A DNA stretch of 15,396 bases from CAZRRV01 sp964406705. GTDB lineage: Bacteria; Bacillota; Clostridia; Oscillospirales; Acutalibacteraceae. Location: assembly GCA_964406705.1 (NCBI GenBank), contig CAYOSS010000044.1, positions 1 to 15,396 on the forward strand, given 5' to 3'. The notes below the pieces were generated by a model. That model searched no databases. It worked only from the letters and a program-made list of their open reading frames with translations, and was not told the DNA's origin. A program made the translations under genes and the position numbers. Numbering within the stretch: position 1 is the first letter of the stretch; every line of letters begins with the position of its first letter. Shown here piece after piece: positions 1 to 6,967 of the stretch.

Positions 1-1
1 G

Positions 2-763
2 GAGTACTACGAGAGGAACGGCAACGGCGCCCCGATCCTTTTCGAGGGCGGGGGCGAGGACAAGAGCGTCATCCACGTCGTGCCGGACGAAAAGGGACAG
101 GGCATCACCGCCGCTGGAGATTTGACGTTAAAGGATGTTACCGTAGACGCGTCGGAGGTGGGAACGCAGAATAAGTCCGCCGTTACCGCTTCCGGCGAGA
201 ATGTTGTGGTGGAAAATGTTACCATTTATGGCGGCGGTGACGGAGAAAACCTTTCCTGGGGCGCGCCGCTTTCGATTACCTCTGCGAAGTCGGTTATTTT
301 ACGGGGTTGTCATTTTTCCGGCGCTGTGAGAGGAGTTGCCCTCTACCCGTCGGGAGCGGATATTCTGGTGGAGGATTGCGAAATCTCCGGGAAGACATAC
401 GCGTTTTACTCGGACGGGACGAACAACAACATTACCGTTAAGAACAGCACGACGTGGGGCTGGAACACGTTTTCCAAAGGTCAGCAAAGTGTGCTGTTTG
501 AGAACGTAATCTTCGAGGCGAGCGGGAGATGGAACGGGTTCGGCGCGTATTCCAGCGCTACCCTTAAAGGTTGCGTGTTCAAAGAGGGCTTCGAGCTCGA
601 GGTGCTGGCGAACGGCATCGAGCTGGATCTCGACAGCTGCAAGAACGCGAACAACGAGGACGTCACCGCCGAAAAATTAGCCGAGTTCTTTTCTGTCAAC
701 GAGGAGATGGTGACGGAGCCGCCCACGGTCAGGATAAACGGCGAGGTCGTCCCGCTCCCGTAA
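2..763 (+). CDS. Right-handed beta-helix repeat protein, 3' part (5'-truncated by window edge)
   Basis: The reading frame is open from base 2, so the gene starts before the window; the GTG at 80 is internal and should not be taken as the start. About 253 residues are visible. They show short repeated beta-strand rungs, each of the form hydrophobic-x-hydrophobic followed by N/C/G turns: VVVENVTIYGGG, VILRGCHFSG, ILVEDCEISG, ITVKNSTTWG, VLFENVIFE, TLKGCVFKEG. This pattern is typical of right-handed parallel beta-helix proteins (pectate-lyase-like fold), many of which are secreted or surface carbohydrate-active or adhesive proteins. No catalytic residues can be assigned, and the signal peptide or anchor would lie outside the window. 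The tail after the helix (from about 641) is acidic and ends with ...NGEVVPLP. An intrinsic terminator 37 bases downstream separates it from the following genes, so it is functionally unrelated to the lipid cluster. Fold assignment is fairly sure; function unknown. Confidence 0.75.
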   Translation, partial: EYYERNGNGAPILFEGGGEDKSVIHVVPDEKGQGITAAGDLTLKDVTVDASEVGTQNKSAVTASGENVVVENVTIYGGGDGENLSWGAPLSITSAKSVILRGCHFSGAVRGVALYPSGADILVEDCEISGKTYAFYSDGTNNNITVKNSTTWGWNTFSKGQQSVLFENVIFEASGRWNGFGAYSSATLKGCVFKEGFELEVLANGIELDLDSCKNANNEDVTAEKLAEFFSVNEEMVTEPPTVRINGEVVPLP

Positions 764-800
764 GCGCCGAACGGGGCTTTGGAGGATAATACGGGAATAG

Positions 801-831
801 GGGTCGCCCCCGGGGAGGGGGCGGCCCTTTT
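801..831 (+). terminator. Intrinsic terminator after the beta-helix gene
   Basis: An 11-bp stem, bases 801-811 (GGGTCGCCCCC) with 817-827 (GGGGGCGGCCC), one T-G wobble, loop GGGGA, followed directly by TTTT (828-831). It lies 37 bases after the stop codon of the beta-helix gene. Confidence 0.8.
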
Positions 832-853
832 GGCGCGATAATCCGGTTCGCTC

Positions 854-882
854 TTGACAGGCGGGATTTCTTCGGCTAAATT
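854..882 (+). promoter_or_regulatory. Sigma-70/sigma-A-type promoter of the ATPase pseudogene
   Basis: A perfect -35 TTGACA (854-859) and a -10-like TAAATT (877-882) are separated by 17 bases, the optimal spacing. An AGAGGA ribosome site (910-915) lies 7 bases before the GTG at 923 that best matches the start of the ATPase family. The promoter looks intact although the gene behind it is broken. Confidence 0.6.
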
Positions 883-922
883 AGTATCAGATGTTAAATC
901 AGCCGAAAAAGAGGAATACGCC

Positions 923-2143
923 GTGTATATCGGCAGACACACGGGCGGGACGGTGAGGAAGCCCGCGAAGACGTTCGGAGCCGTGCTTGTGGCGGGGCCC
1001 AGACAGGTCGGTAAGACGACAACGCCGCGGGAATTGACCGCCGGGATGAGCTATGTCACGTTGGACGGCCCCGTTATCCGCGCCGCCTGCTCGGAGCGAA
1101 GAGGGACCTTTTTCAAGGATAATCCGCCGCCCGTGTTCGTGGACGAAATCCGGAAGGAGCCCGCCTTGTGCGGGCAAATAAAGTTCACCCTTGACCGCGG
1201 CGACGGAAAGGGCGGTTCTATATGTGCGGCTCCGGGCGGTTTAGAATGATGAAAAGGTGGCGGCGAATCGCTGGCAGGTCGCGTCGGGATCGTCACGCTG
1301 CTTCCGCTGTCGCTGCGCGAGGCGCGGGGAGCGGATCTCGATACGCCGTTTTTTGCCGAGCGCGGAGTACCTTCGCGAAGCCCGCCACGGCGCGGGGAAC
1401 ATCTCCTACGACGAGGTGTGGTCCGCGATACATCGGGGTTTGATGCCGGAGCTCCGGCGCAACCCGGATTTTGACCGGGGAATGTTTTACTCCGCGTACA
1501 CGAGCACATACATCGAGCGCGATGTGCGGGAGCTTTCACAAATCGGCGATACGGTGAAGTTCACAAGGTTTATGACGGCGGCGGCGGCGAGCACGGGGCG
1601 GCTCCCGAATTTACCGTCGATGGCGAGGGACGCCGGAGTCAGCCCGACGGCGGCGGACCGCTGGCTTTCCGCTCCGGTATTATCAAACATCGTTTACCCG
1701 CTCCCGCCCTACTTAAATAACGTTACGAAACGCGCCGTTAAGACGCCGAAGCTTTACTTCCCCGATACGGGTCTCGCCGCGTATTTAACCGGGTGGACCT
1801 CGCCGGACACGCTGAAAAGCGGTGCTACGGCGGGCCCGTTCTTCGAGAGCTTCGTTATATCCGAGATTGTAAAGAGCTACTATAACCGGGGAGCGCAAAA
1901 TCCCCCTCTGTACTTTTACCGCGACCGCGACGGCGGGGAAATCGATCCGGTGATCGAGGAAAACGGCGTTCTTTACCCGCTCGAGATAAAGGAACACGCG
2001 GATCCGAGCGCGCGCGATTTGAAGGTGTTCGATCTGTTAGATAAAATCCCGGGCGAAAACGCGGCCCCGGCGGGGTCATATGCCTATACGGCGAGCCCGT
2101 TATTCTTCGCGGGGAGGACAGAGTGATCCCCGTCGGCTATCTC
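923..2143 (+). pseudogene. AAA_14/DUF4143 ATP-binding protein, frameshifted pseudogene
   Basis: Read through three frames, this is a complete member of the AAA_14 + DUF4143 ATPase family (roughly 400 residues), common in gut anaerobes and of poorly defined role. Visible parts: start VYIGRH at GTG 923; Walker A GPRQVGKTT (about 995-1021); Walker B-like PVFVDEI (about 1130); sensor region GSGRFRMMK; SLAGRVGIVTLLPLSLRE; DUF4143 part with SAYTSTYIERDVREL and KTPKLYFPDTGLAAYLTGW; C-terminal nuclease-like EID...VIE...PLEIK; final EDRVIPVGYL ending at 2143. Frame changes occur near 1212 (base lost), 1252-1255 (base gained in AAAA), 1349-1354 (base gained in TTTTTT) and about 2053 (base lost). Prolines replace residues usually leucine in the family at several sites (GRLPNLP, VYPLPPY, YFPDTG), and the frame of the last segment has no stop until 2207. 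These signs favour real decay over sequencing error. Family call strong; pseudogene status likely. Confidence 0.8.
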
Positions 2144-2173
2144 CGACGCCGCCGTTTCCGCTCAAATTTCCTC

Positions 2174-2202
2174 TTGCATTTCTTCACAAAGAGGCGTATA
2201 AT
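2174..2202 (+). promoter_or_regulatory. Strong promoter of the lipid-synthesis operon
   Basis: TTGCAT (2174-2179) and a perfect TATAAT (2197-2202) are separated by 17 bases. Transcription would begin near 2209. This places the ATG at 2215 almost at the 5' end of the transcript and supports the downstream ATG at 2257 as the acpS start, leaving a leader of about 47 bases. It is the best promoter in the window and sits just past the decayed end of the ATPase pseudogene. Confidence 0.75.
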
Positions 2203-2256
2203 AAGTTAGTAATAATGCGGGAGAGTGCGCTTATTGACCGCCGGGGGGACGAGCTT

Positions 2257-2595
2257 ATGGAAATCGGGATGGACCTCACGCTGCTCTCCCGCTTCAGGGG
2301 CAAGGACGAGACGTTCGCGCGGCGGTTCCTTTCCCCCGCGGAGCTGGCGCTTTGGCGCGAGACGGCGGCGGGGCCCGCCCGGGAGCGGTTCCTGGCGGTG
2401 CGCTGGGCGTGCAAGGAGGCCATATTCAAGGCGACGGGAGACCCCCGCTACACCGGGTTTTCCGTCCTCCACGACGAGCGCGGCAAGCCCTATGTGGAGG
2501 GCCGCCCGGACCTCAAAGTCACCGTGACGCACGATGGCGATTATGTCGCGGTGACGGTGCTTTACGAGGGCGAGCCGGGGAGCGCCGAGCGTTAG
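2257..2595 (+). CDS. acpS: Holo-[acyl-carrier-protein] synthase AcpS
   Basis: AcpS moves the 4'-phosphopantetheine arm from coenzyme A to the conserved serine of ACP in the cytoplasm. The 112-residue product starts MEIGMDLTLLSRF, matching the family N-terminus. D6 corresponds to the Mg-binding Asp of E. coli AcpS, and WACKEAIFKAT carries E54 and K58, the equivalents of E. coli E58 and K62. The family motifs SVLHDERGKPYV and VTVTHDGDYVAV follow. Length is slightly below the usual 115-125. ATG 2257 is chosen because it gives the canonical N-terminus, is preceded by GGGGGG (2243-2248) at 8 bases, and leaves a leader after the promoter; ATG 2215 would add 14 unrelated residues (MRESALIDRRGDEL). 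It is the first gene of the cluster, 201 bases before the ACP gene, its likely substrate. Assignment is secure. Confidence 0.93.
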   Translation: MEIGMDLTLLSRFRGKDETFARRFLSPAELALWRETAAGPARERFLAVRWACKEAIFKATGDPRYTGFSVLHDERGKPYVEGRPDLKVTVTHDGDYVAVTVLYEGEPGSAER

Positions 2596-2648
2596 CTGGT
2601 TAGCGGTGGGCAGAATACCGAGCCTGCCCCCTGCCGCGCGGCACGCGT

Positions 2649-2760
2649 AGCTCGGCAGCCAGGGGCGCACGGAGGGCGCGCGCAGCTTTACAGCCCGGGG
2701 CGCACGGGGCGCGGCGTGGGCTCGGCGGTCCTGATAGCCCGGGGCGCGGCGCCGCCCGAT
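2649..2760 (+). repeat. GC-rich short repeats between acpS and the ACP gene
   Basis: The 201-base gap holds direct repeats of GGGGCGCACGG at 2662-2672 and 2697-2707, each following a CAGCC element, and a third related copy GATAGCCCGGGG at 2733-2744 that runs into the palindrome CGGCGCCG. The motif core GATAGCCCGG also occurs in the repeat region near 15 kb. No T-tract follows, so it does not look like an intrinsic terminator. A good ribosome site, AAGGGAG (2782-2788), sits 8 bases before the next ATG. Confidence 0.55.
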
Positions 2761-2796
2761 ACTTCACAACAAACATTTTAGAAGGGAGACCTTGCT

Positions 2797-3060
2797 ATGG
2801 ACGAGATGAAAGCGGGATTAAAGAAGTTTTTGTGCGAGAATTTGGGTGTCGAGGAGGACGTGCTGGAGTACGATACCCAGCTTTTCGGCGACAGCGTGAT
2901 AGGGCTTGACTCCATCGATTCGCTGGAGATCATCTCCTATGTGGACAGCACCTACGGCGTCGATATGACGGGCGTGGGCAAGGAGCATTTCTTCAATATC
3001 GACAGTATTGCGGAGTATATAGAGGGGCATATGGACGCGCCGGAAGGCTCCGCCGAATGA
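2797..3060 (+). CDS. Acyl carrier protein
   Basis: A small acidic 87-residue protein that carries the growing chain as a thioester on phosphopantetheine. The attachment motif is GLDSIDSLEII, with S39 as the modified serine (canonical DSL). Helix-I-type sequence (MKAGLKKFLCENLGV), the acidic loop before the motif (LFGDSVIGLDS) and the closing IDSIAEYIEGHM fit the four-helix ACP fold. The serine is followed by Ile rather than the usual Leu, and the 10-residue tail DAPEGSAE is not typical of housekeeping AcpP, so a pathway-dedicated carrier is plausible but unproved. Start ATG 2797 is set by AAGGGAG 8 bases upstream. The stop overlaps the ketosynthase start in an ATGA, indicating coupled translation and a matched pair. 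Confidence 0.93.
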   Translation: MDEMKAGLKKFLCENLGVEEDVLEYDTQLFGDSVIGLDSIDSLEIISYVDSTYGVDMTGVGKEHFFNIDSIAEYIEGHMDAPEGSAE

Positions 3061-5465
3061 GTGAGCCGAGGCTTCGCTCCTGCCCGCCGGAGGGCCGGGC
3101 CGTTGTCACCGGGCTGGGGCTGATTTCCGCCGTGGGCAACACGGTGGAGGAGTGCTGGAGCGCGGTCACGGCCGGCAAATCCGGCATTCGTCACACCTCC
3201 ACGGTTGACACGGCCGGCTGCTACGCCGACTACGCCGCCGAGGTGGACTGCCCCGATCTCGACGCCACACCCGGCACGGCGGGGATGGACCGCGCGTCCA
3301 AGCTGTGCGTCAGGGCGGCGGGAGAGGCTATGCGCGACGCCGGGCTGGACGGTTTCGGCGGCAGCCCCCGCGCCGCCGTGATAATGGGCAGCTGCGTCGG
3401 CGGTGTAGTCAGCATCGAGGAGTACTACACCAAGGGCAAGACGCCCGAGCGCGCCGCTCAGATGCCGATTTCCGCCATCGCGACGCAGGTCGCGAGGGTG
3501 TTCGGAGCGGGCGGAGTTGTCACCAACATAGCCAACGCCTGCGCCGCCGGGACCATAGCCGTGTCCTACGCGGCGGACCTTATTCGGGCGGGCAAGGCGG
3601 ATGTTGTCATAGCGGGCGGAGCGGACGCGTTCGCTTCCGTGCCCTACGCGGGTTTTTTGTCCCTCCACGCGCTGGACCCACGGCCCTGTTCCCCGTTTAA
3701 CCGCTCGGAGGGGATTACCTTGGGCGAGGGAGCGGGCGCCGTGATAGTGGAGAGCTACCGGCACGCGGCGGCACGCGGAGCGAGAGTTTACTGCGATGTC
3801 CTGGGTTCCGGGGTGAGCAGCGACGCCTACCACATCACCGCCCCACGCCCGGACGGAGAGGGGCAGATGAACGCCATTCGCCGCGCGATGGAAAACTCCG
3901 GGCTGGGCGAGGCGGATATAGGCTACGTCAACGCCCACGGCACCGGCACCGCCAAGAACGACGAGGCGGAGTTTTTGTCCCTGCATGCCCTCTTTGACGG
4001 GAAGAACCCCGGTCTCTCGGTCAGCTCCACCAAGTCCATGACGGGGCACTGCCTCGGCGCGGCGGGGGCCATAGAGGCCGTGTTCGCGATAAAGGCGCTC
4101 ACGACGGGGGTTATCCCCCCGACCACGGGGTATACGGAGGAGGATCTGGCGCGCCTTAGCGGGAAGGCGGGCGAGCTTGACTTCTGCCCCAACACGGCGA
4201 GGCGCAAACCCCTTCGCAACGTGATGAGCAACTCTTTCGCGTTCGGCGGCAACAACGCGAGCGTGATATTCGGGGCGGAGCCCGGCGAGGTCCGTCTGCC
4301 GCCCGCGCAAAGGCCCGGAGTGGCGCTCACCGGCATCGGGATCGTGACTCCGCTCGGCAACGGCCGGGAGCGGTATGCCGAAGCCGTGGCGGGAGGAGAG
4401 CGTATAGATTCCGGGAGCGCGAGATCCTCGGTCGGCACGGACGATTATGGCGCGCTGGGCCTTAAAATGGCGTTCTACAGGAAACTTGACAGGTTCAGCC
4501 AGCTCCAGGCGGTCTCCGGGATGATGGCGCTTCGCGACGGGGGCTACTCTGTCACCGACGATAACGCCCGCGACACCGGGATACTGGTCGGTACGTCGGA
4601 GGGCGCGCTCGGCTCCGGCTGCGATTTTGAGGCTAACATAGCGGAGAGGGGCAACTCCAACGGCAGCGCGTTTAAGTTCCCCAACACGGTGTACAACGCC
4701 GCCGGGGGGTATTTATCCATCTGCTCCGGCATAAAGGGCTACAACGTCACCGCGACTAACGGGGCGCAGTCGGGGCTGCAGAGCATAGCCTACGCCGCGA
4801 ACGTGATACGCTCCGGGGAGCAGTCCGCGATGCTCGCCACCGGCACGGACGAGAACAGCGACATCTTGGACGAGCTTTACCGTTCCCACGGTTGCGTCGC
4901 GGGCGGGTACACGGCCCCCTATTCCGGGGGGAGCGCGTTTTCCCTCTCGGACGGGAGCGTCTCGCTGCTTTTGGAGAACGAGAGCGGGGCCGCCTCGCGG
5001 GGGGCGACAGTTTACGCTAAGGTTACGGGCTACGGTATGGCGGCGTCCCCCGTGGAGTTCGGCCGGCTGGAGGGCTCGGGCGAGGCGCTCACCCGCGCCA
5101 TCAGGGACGCCCTGGAGGACGCGGGTCTCGACGCCGGCGACGTGGACGCTGTGGCGGGTTTCGCCAACGGGCACGCCGTGGTGGACGGGATAGAGCGCGA
5201 CGCCGTGGCCGAGGTGTTCGGGGAGAATGTTCCCGTGCTCTCGGTTAAGGAGACGGTCGGCGAGGCGAGAGCCGCCGCCGCCGCGCTGTCGGTGGCGCAT
5301 TCCGCTCTGCTTCTTCACGGTGAGATTGAGAGCGCGCCGGCGTACTGTTTGGGCGCCGACGGCTCGGTTACAAGGCAAACGCTGCGCGGCGAGGGACTGC
5401 GCAATATCGTCGCGGTGTCGTACGGCGCGGGCGGGGTCTACTGCGCGGTCGTGGTCTCAAAGTAA
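3057..5465 (+). CDS. Ketosynthase fused to a chain-length-factor-like inactive ketosynthase
   Basis: Two complete thiolase-fold KS units lie in one 802-residue chain. The first (about 14-408) is FabF-like and looks active: Cys162 in NIANACAAGT, His294 in NAHGTGT, His331 in KSMTGH, and the C-terminal SFAFGGNNAS loop. It would catalyse decarboxylative condensation of malonyl-ACP with acyl-ACP. The second (about 421-800) restarts with GVALTGIGIVTPLGNG and keeps the KS scaffold (KLDRFSQLQAV, YAANVIRSGE, VSYGAGG). The nucleophile aligns to Ala570 (TNGAQSG), and the second His aligns to Glu736 (KETVGEA); a His706 remains in NGH. Loss of the Cys in a KS partner is the hallmark of KS-beta/chain-length factors of type II polyketide synthases, which are normally separate proteins. 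Hence a covalent KS-alpha/KS-beta pair is inferred. It overlaps the ACP gene by four bases. No frame disturbance is visible between the halves, so the fusion is genuine in this sequence. Confidence 0.88.
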   Translation: MSEPRLRSCPPEGRAVVTGLGLISAVGNTVEECWSAVTAGKSGIRHTSTVDTAGCYADYAAEVDCPDLDATPGTAGMDRASKLCVRAAGEAMRDAGLDGFGGSPRAAVIMGSCVGGVVSIEEYYTKGKTPERAAQMPISAIATQVARVFGAGGVVTNIANACAAGTIAVSYAADLIRAGKADVVIAGGADAFASVPYAGFLSLHALDPRPCSPFNRSEGITLGEGAGAVIVESYRHAAARGARVYCDVLGSGVSSDAYHITAPRPDGEGQMNAIRRAMENSGLGEADIGYVNAHGTGTAKNDEAEFLSLHALFDGKNPGLSVSSTKSMTGHCLGAAGAIEAVFAIKALTTGVIPPTTGYTEEDLARLSGKAGELDFCPNTARRKPLRNVMSNSFAFGGNNASVIFGAEPGEVRLPPAQRPGVALTGIGIVTPLGNGRERYAEAVAGGERIDSGSARSSVGTDDYGALGLKMAFYRKLDRFSQLQAVSGMMALRDGGYSVTDDNARDTGILVGTSEGALGSGCDFEANIAERGNSNGSAFKFPNTVYNAAGGYLSICSGIKGYNVTATNGAQSGLQSIAYAANVIRSGEQSAMLATGTDENSDILDELYRSHGCVAGGYTAPYSGGSAFSLSDGSVSLLLENESGAASRGATVYAKVTGYGMAASPVEFGRLEGSGEALTRAIRDALEDAGLDAGDVDAVAGFANGHAVVDGIERDAVAEVFGENVPVLSVKETVGEARAAAAALSVAHSALLLHGEIESAPAYCLGADGSVTRQTLRGEGLRNIVAVSYGAGGVYCAVVVSK

Positions 5466-5475
5466 GCCCCCGCGC

Positions 5476-5749
5476 GGCGGGCGGAGCCGTCCCCACAGCG
5501 GGAAAGCTCACCGCTCCGCGCAGGGAATAACCGCTCCTGACGGGGGAGGGCTTGCCGCCTCGCGCGGGAGGAAGCGCCGTTTTGGCGGGAAAGCTTGTTA
5601 GTTCGTGCGGCTGGGGGAGAGCTGTTCCCACAGTGAGAAGAGTTTGCCACTTTGTGCGTCGGCAGGGTCGCTCCCATCGCGGAAAAAGCTTGCTATCCCG
5701 CGCGGCGGGCGGAGCCGCCCCCACAGCGGGAAAGTTCACCGCCCCGCGC
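5476..5749 (+). repeat. Six tandem degenerate ~46-nt units upstream of fabG
   Basis: Units: 5476-5521, 5522-5565, 5566-5608, 5609-5657, 5658-5703, 5704-5749 (46, 44, 43, 49, 46, 46 nt). Each ends in CGCGC or GTGC. Most of each unit follows the pattern GGCGGG-GGAGCCG-CCC(ACA)GCGGGAAAG-TT/CACCG-C-CGCGC. The first and last units differ at only three positions; the inner ones are more diverged. The array nearly fills the 319-base gap between the ketosynthase stop and fabG, the longest gap inside the operon after the promoter. No promoter or T-rich terminator is evident in it. A reading frame passes through in one phase but is rejected as the fabG N-terminus. Confidence 0.75.
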
Positions 5750-5784
5750 GGGAGGATCCGGGAGTATTCGAGGAGAGTGCAAAG

Positions 5785-6516
5785 ATGAAAGTCGCGGTTG
5801 TGACGGGCGCGTCAAGGGGGATAGGCAGAGCCGTGGCGCTGCGTCTCGCGGGAGAAGGGTACACCGTAGCGGTGAACTACCGCTCCAACGAGGCGGCGGC
5901 GCGGGAAGTGCTGGACCTTATCAGGCAAGGCGGCGGAGAGGGAATGCTGGCTCCCGCCGACGTGTCCGACCCGGGGATGGCCAAGGCTATGATCCGCGAG
6001 GTGGATAAGGCCTACGGGCAGATCGACCTGCTTGTCAACAACGCGGGGGTGGTGCGCGACGCGTACCTGCTCACCCTCGCCCCCGAGAGCGTCACGGATT
6101 GCTTTAAGACTAACGTCAACGGGTATTTCTACTGCGCGCAGGCGGCGGCTCTCAAGATGTACCGCCGGAAGAGCGGCTGCATCATAAATATTTCCTCCGT
6201 GAGCGGGGAAATGGCCATTCCGGGGCAAAGCGTCTACAGCGCGACCAAGGGCGCGGTGAACGCGTTCACGAGGGTCCTGGCGAAAGAGCTTTCCCCCCGT
6301 GGCATAAGGGTCAACGCCGTCGCGCCGGGCTTTATCGCCACCGAGATGACCGACGCCCTGCCCCCCGAGAAGCGCGAGGAGTACATAAAGACCATCCCCA
6401 TGGGGCGGTTCGGCACCCCGGAGGAGGTGGCGGAGGCGGTCGCGGCGATCGCGTCGGGAGCTTTCTCCTATATGACGGGGCAGGTAATCACCCTCGACGG
6501 GGGCGTGTCGCTATGA
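5785..6516 (+). CDS. fabG: 3-oxoacyl-[acyl-carrier-protein] reductase FabG
   Basis: A 243-residue short-chain dehydrogenase/reductase that reduces beta-ketoacyl-ACP to 3-hydroxyacyl-ACP with NADPH. Motifs: TGASRGIG (7-14) for the cofactor, NNAG (85-88), and the catalytic set Asn110, Ser138, Tyr151 (VYSATKG) and Lys155, with the same numbering as E. coli FabG. The family end VITLDGGVSL is present. The start is ATG 5785, which gives the canonical MKVAVVTGASRG and has AGGAGA (5771-5776) 8 bases upstream. Longer in-frame starts lie inside the repeat array and add unrelated residues. It follows the ketosynthase after a 319-base repeat-filled gap and overlaps fabZ by four bases. Confidence 0.94.
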   Translation: MKVAVVTGASRGIGRAVALRLAGEGYTVAVNYRSNEAAAREVLDLIRQGGGEGMLAPADVSDPGMAKAMIREVDKAYGQIDLLVNNAGVVRDAYLLTLAPESVTDCFKTNVNGYFYCAQAAALKMYRRKSGCIINISSVSGEMAIPGQSVYSATKGAVNAFTRVLAKELSPRGIRVNAVAPGFIATEMTDALPPEKREEYIKTIPMGRFGTPEEVAEAVAAIASGAFSYMTGQVITLDGGVSL

Positions 6517-6956
6517 TGTACATCGACGGGATTAACAAGCGTCTAAAGCAGCGCCCTCCCTTCCAAATGGTGGAGCGGGTGACGGAGTTGGTTCCCGGCG
6601 AGATGGCGCGGGGGACCAAAAACGTCTCGGTGAACGAGCCCTACTTCGCGGGGCATTTCCCCGGCACCCCGATAATGCCCGGCGTGCTGGTGATCGAGTG
6701 CGCGGCGCAGCTTTGCTCTCTGGTGATGGAGGGCGAGCCGGACGGGGACAAGTTTTACGTCCTATTGAAGGTGGACAACTTCAAGTTTATAAAGCCCGTG
6801 ATCCCGGGGGATACCCTCGACATCTTCGTGACCAAATCCCCCACGTCGGGCCCCCTGGTGCGGTTCTCCGCCGTGCTGACGGTTGACGGGGAAATCCACG
6901 CTAAGGGAGTGCTCACCTTCACGGCGGTAAACCGTGAGGATATATACGCGAGATAG
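6513..6956 (+). CDS. fabZ: 3-hydroxyacyl-[acyl-carrier-protein] dehydratase FabZ
   Basis: A 147-residue hotdog-fold dehydratase that removes water from 3-hydroxyacyl-ACP to give trans-2-enoyl-ACP. The catalytic His48 lies in YFAGHFPGTPIMPG and the Glu62 in VLVIECAAQ; the N-terminal QRPPFQMVERV matches the family's HRxPFLLVDRV, with Gln in place of the usual His. Length is normal. Two adjacent ATG codons (6513, 6516) could start it; the first overlaps the fabG stop in ATGA. The presence of FabG and FabZ without a recognisable enoyl reductase beside them matters for predicting the product. Confidence 0.94.
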   Translation: MMYIDGINKRLKQRPPFQMVERVTELVPGEMARGTKNVSVNEPYFAGHFPGTPIMPGVLVIECAAQLCSLVMEGEPDGDKFYVLLKVDNFKFIKPVIPGDTLDIFVTKSPTSGPLVRFSAVLTVDGEIHAKGVLTFTAVNREDIYAR

Positions 6957-6967
6957 CGGGAGGCGGC

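Noticed and set aside
2215..2256. Upstream acpS start at ATG 2215
   Set aside because: It would lie about 6 bases after the predicted transcription start with no ribosome site, and it adds 14 residues absent from the family.
2952..4310. A 452-codon open frame on the minus strand inside the ketosynthase gene
   Set aside because: Its translation is rich in Arg/Gly/Ala/His with no family motifs. It is the complement of a high-GC gene whose plus-strand product is clearly a ketosynthase.
4713..5378. A 221-codon minus-strand open frame in the second half of the ketosynthase gene
   Set aside because: It is a shadow of the KS-beta-like half; the plus strand has continuous homology there.
5605..5784. 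Longer fabG starting within the tandem repeat array
   Set aside because: The extra 60 residues are a translation of the repeats. ATG 5785 has a good ribosome site and the exact FabG N-terminus.
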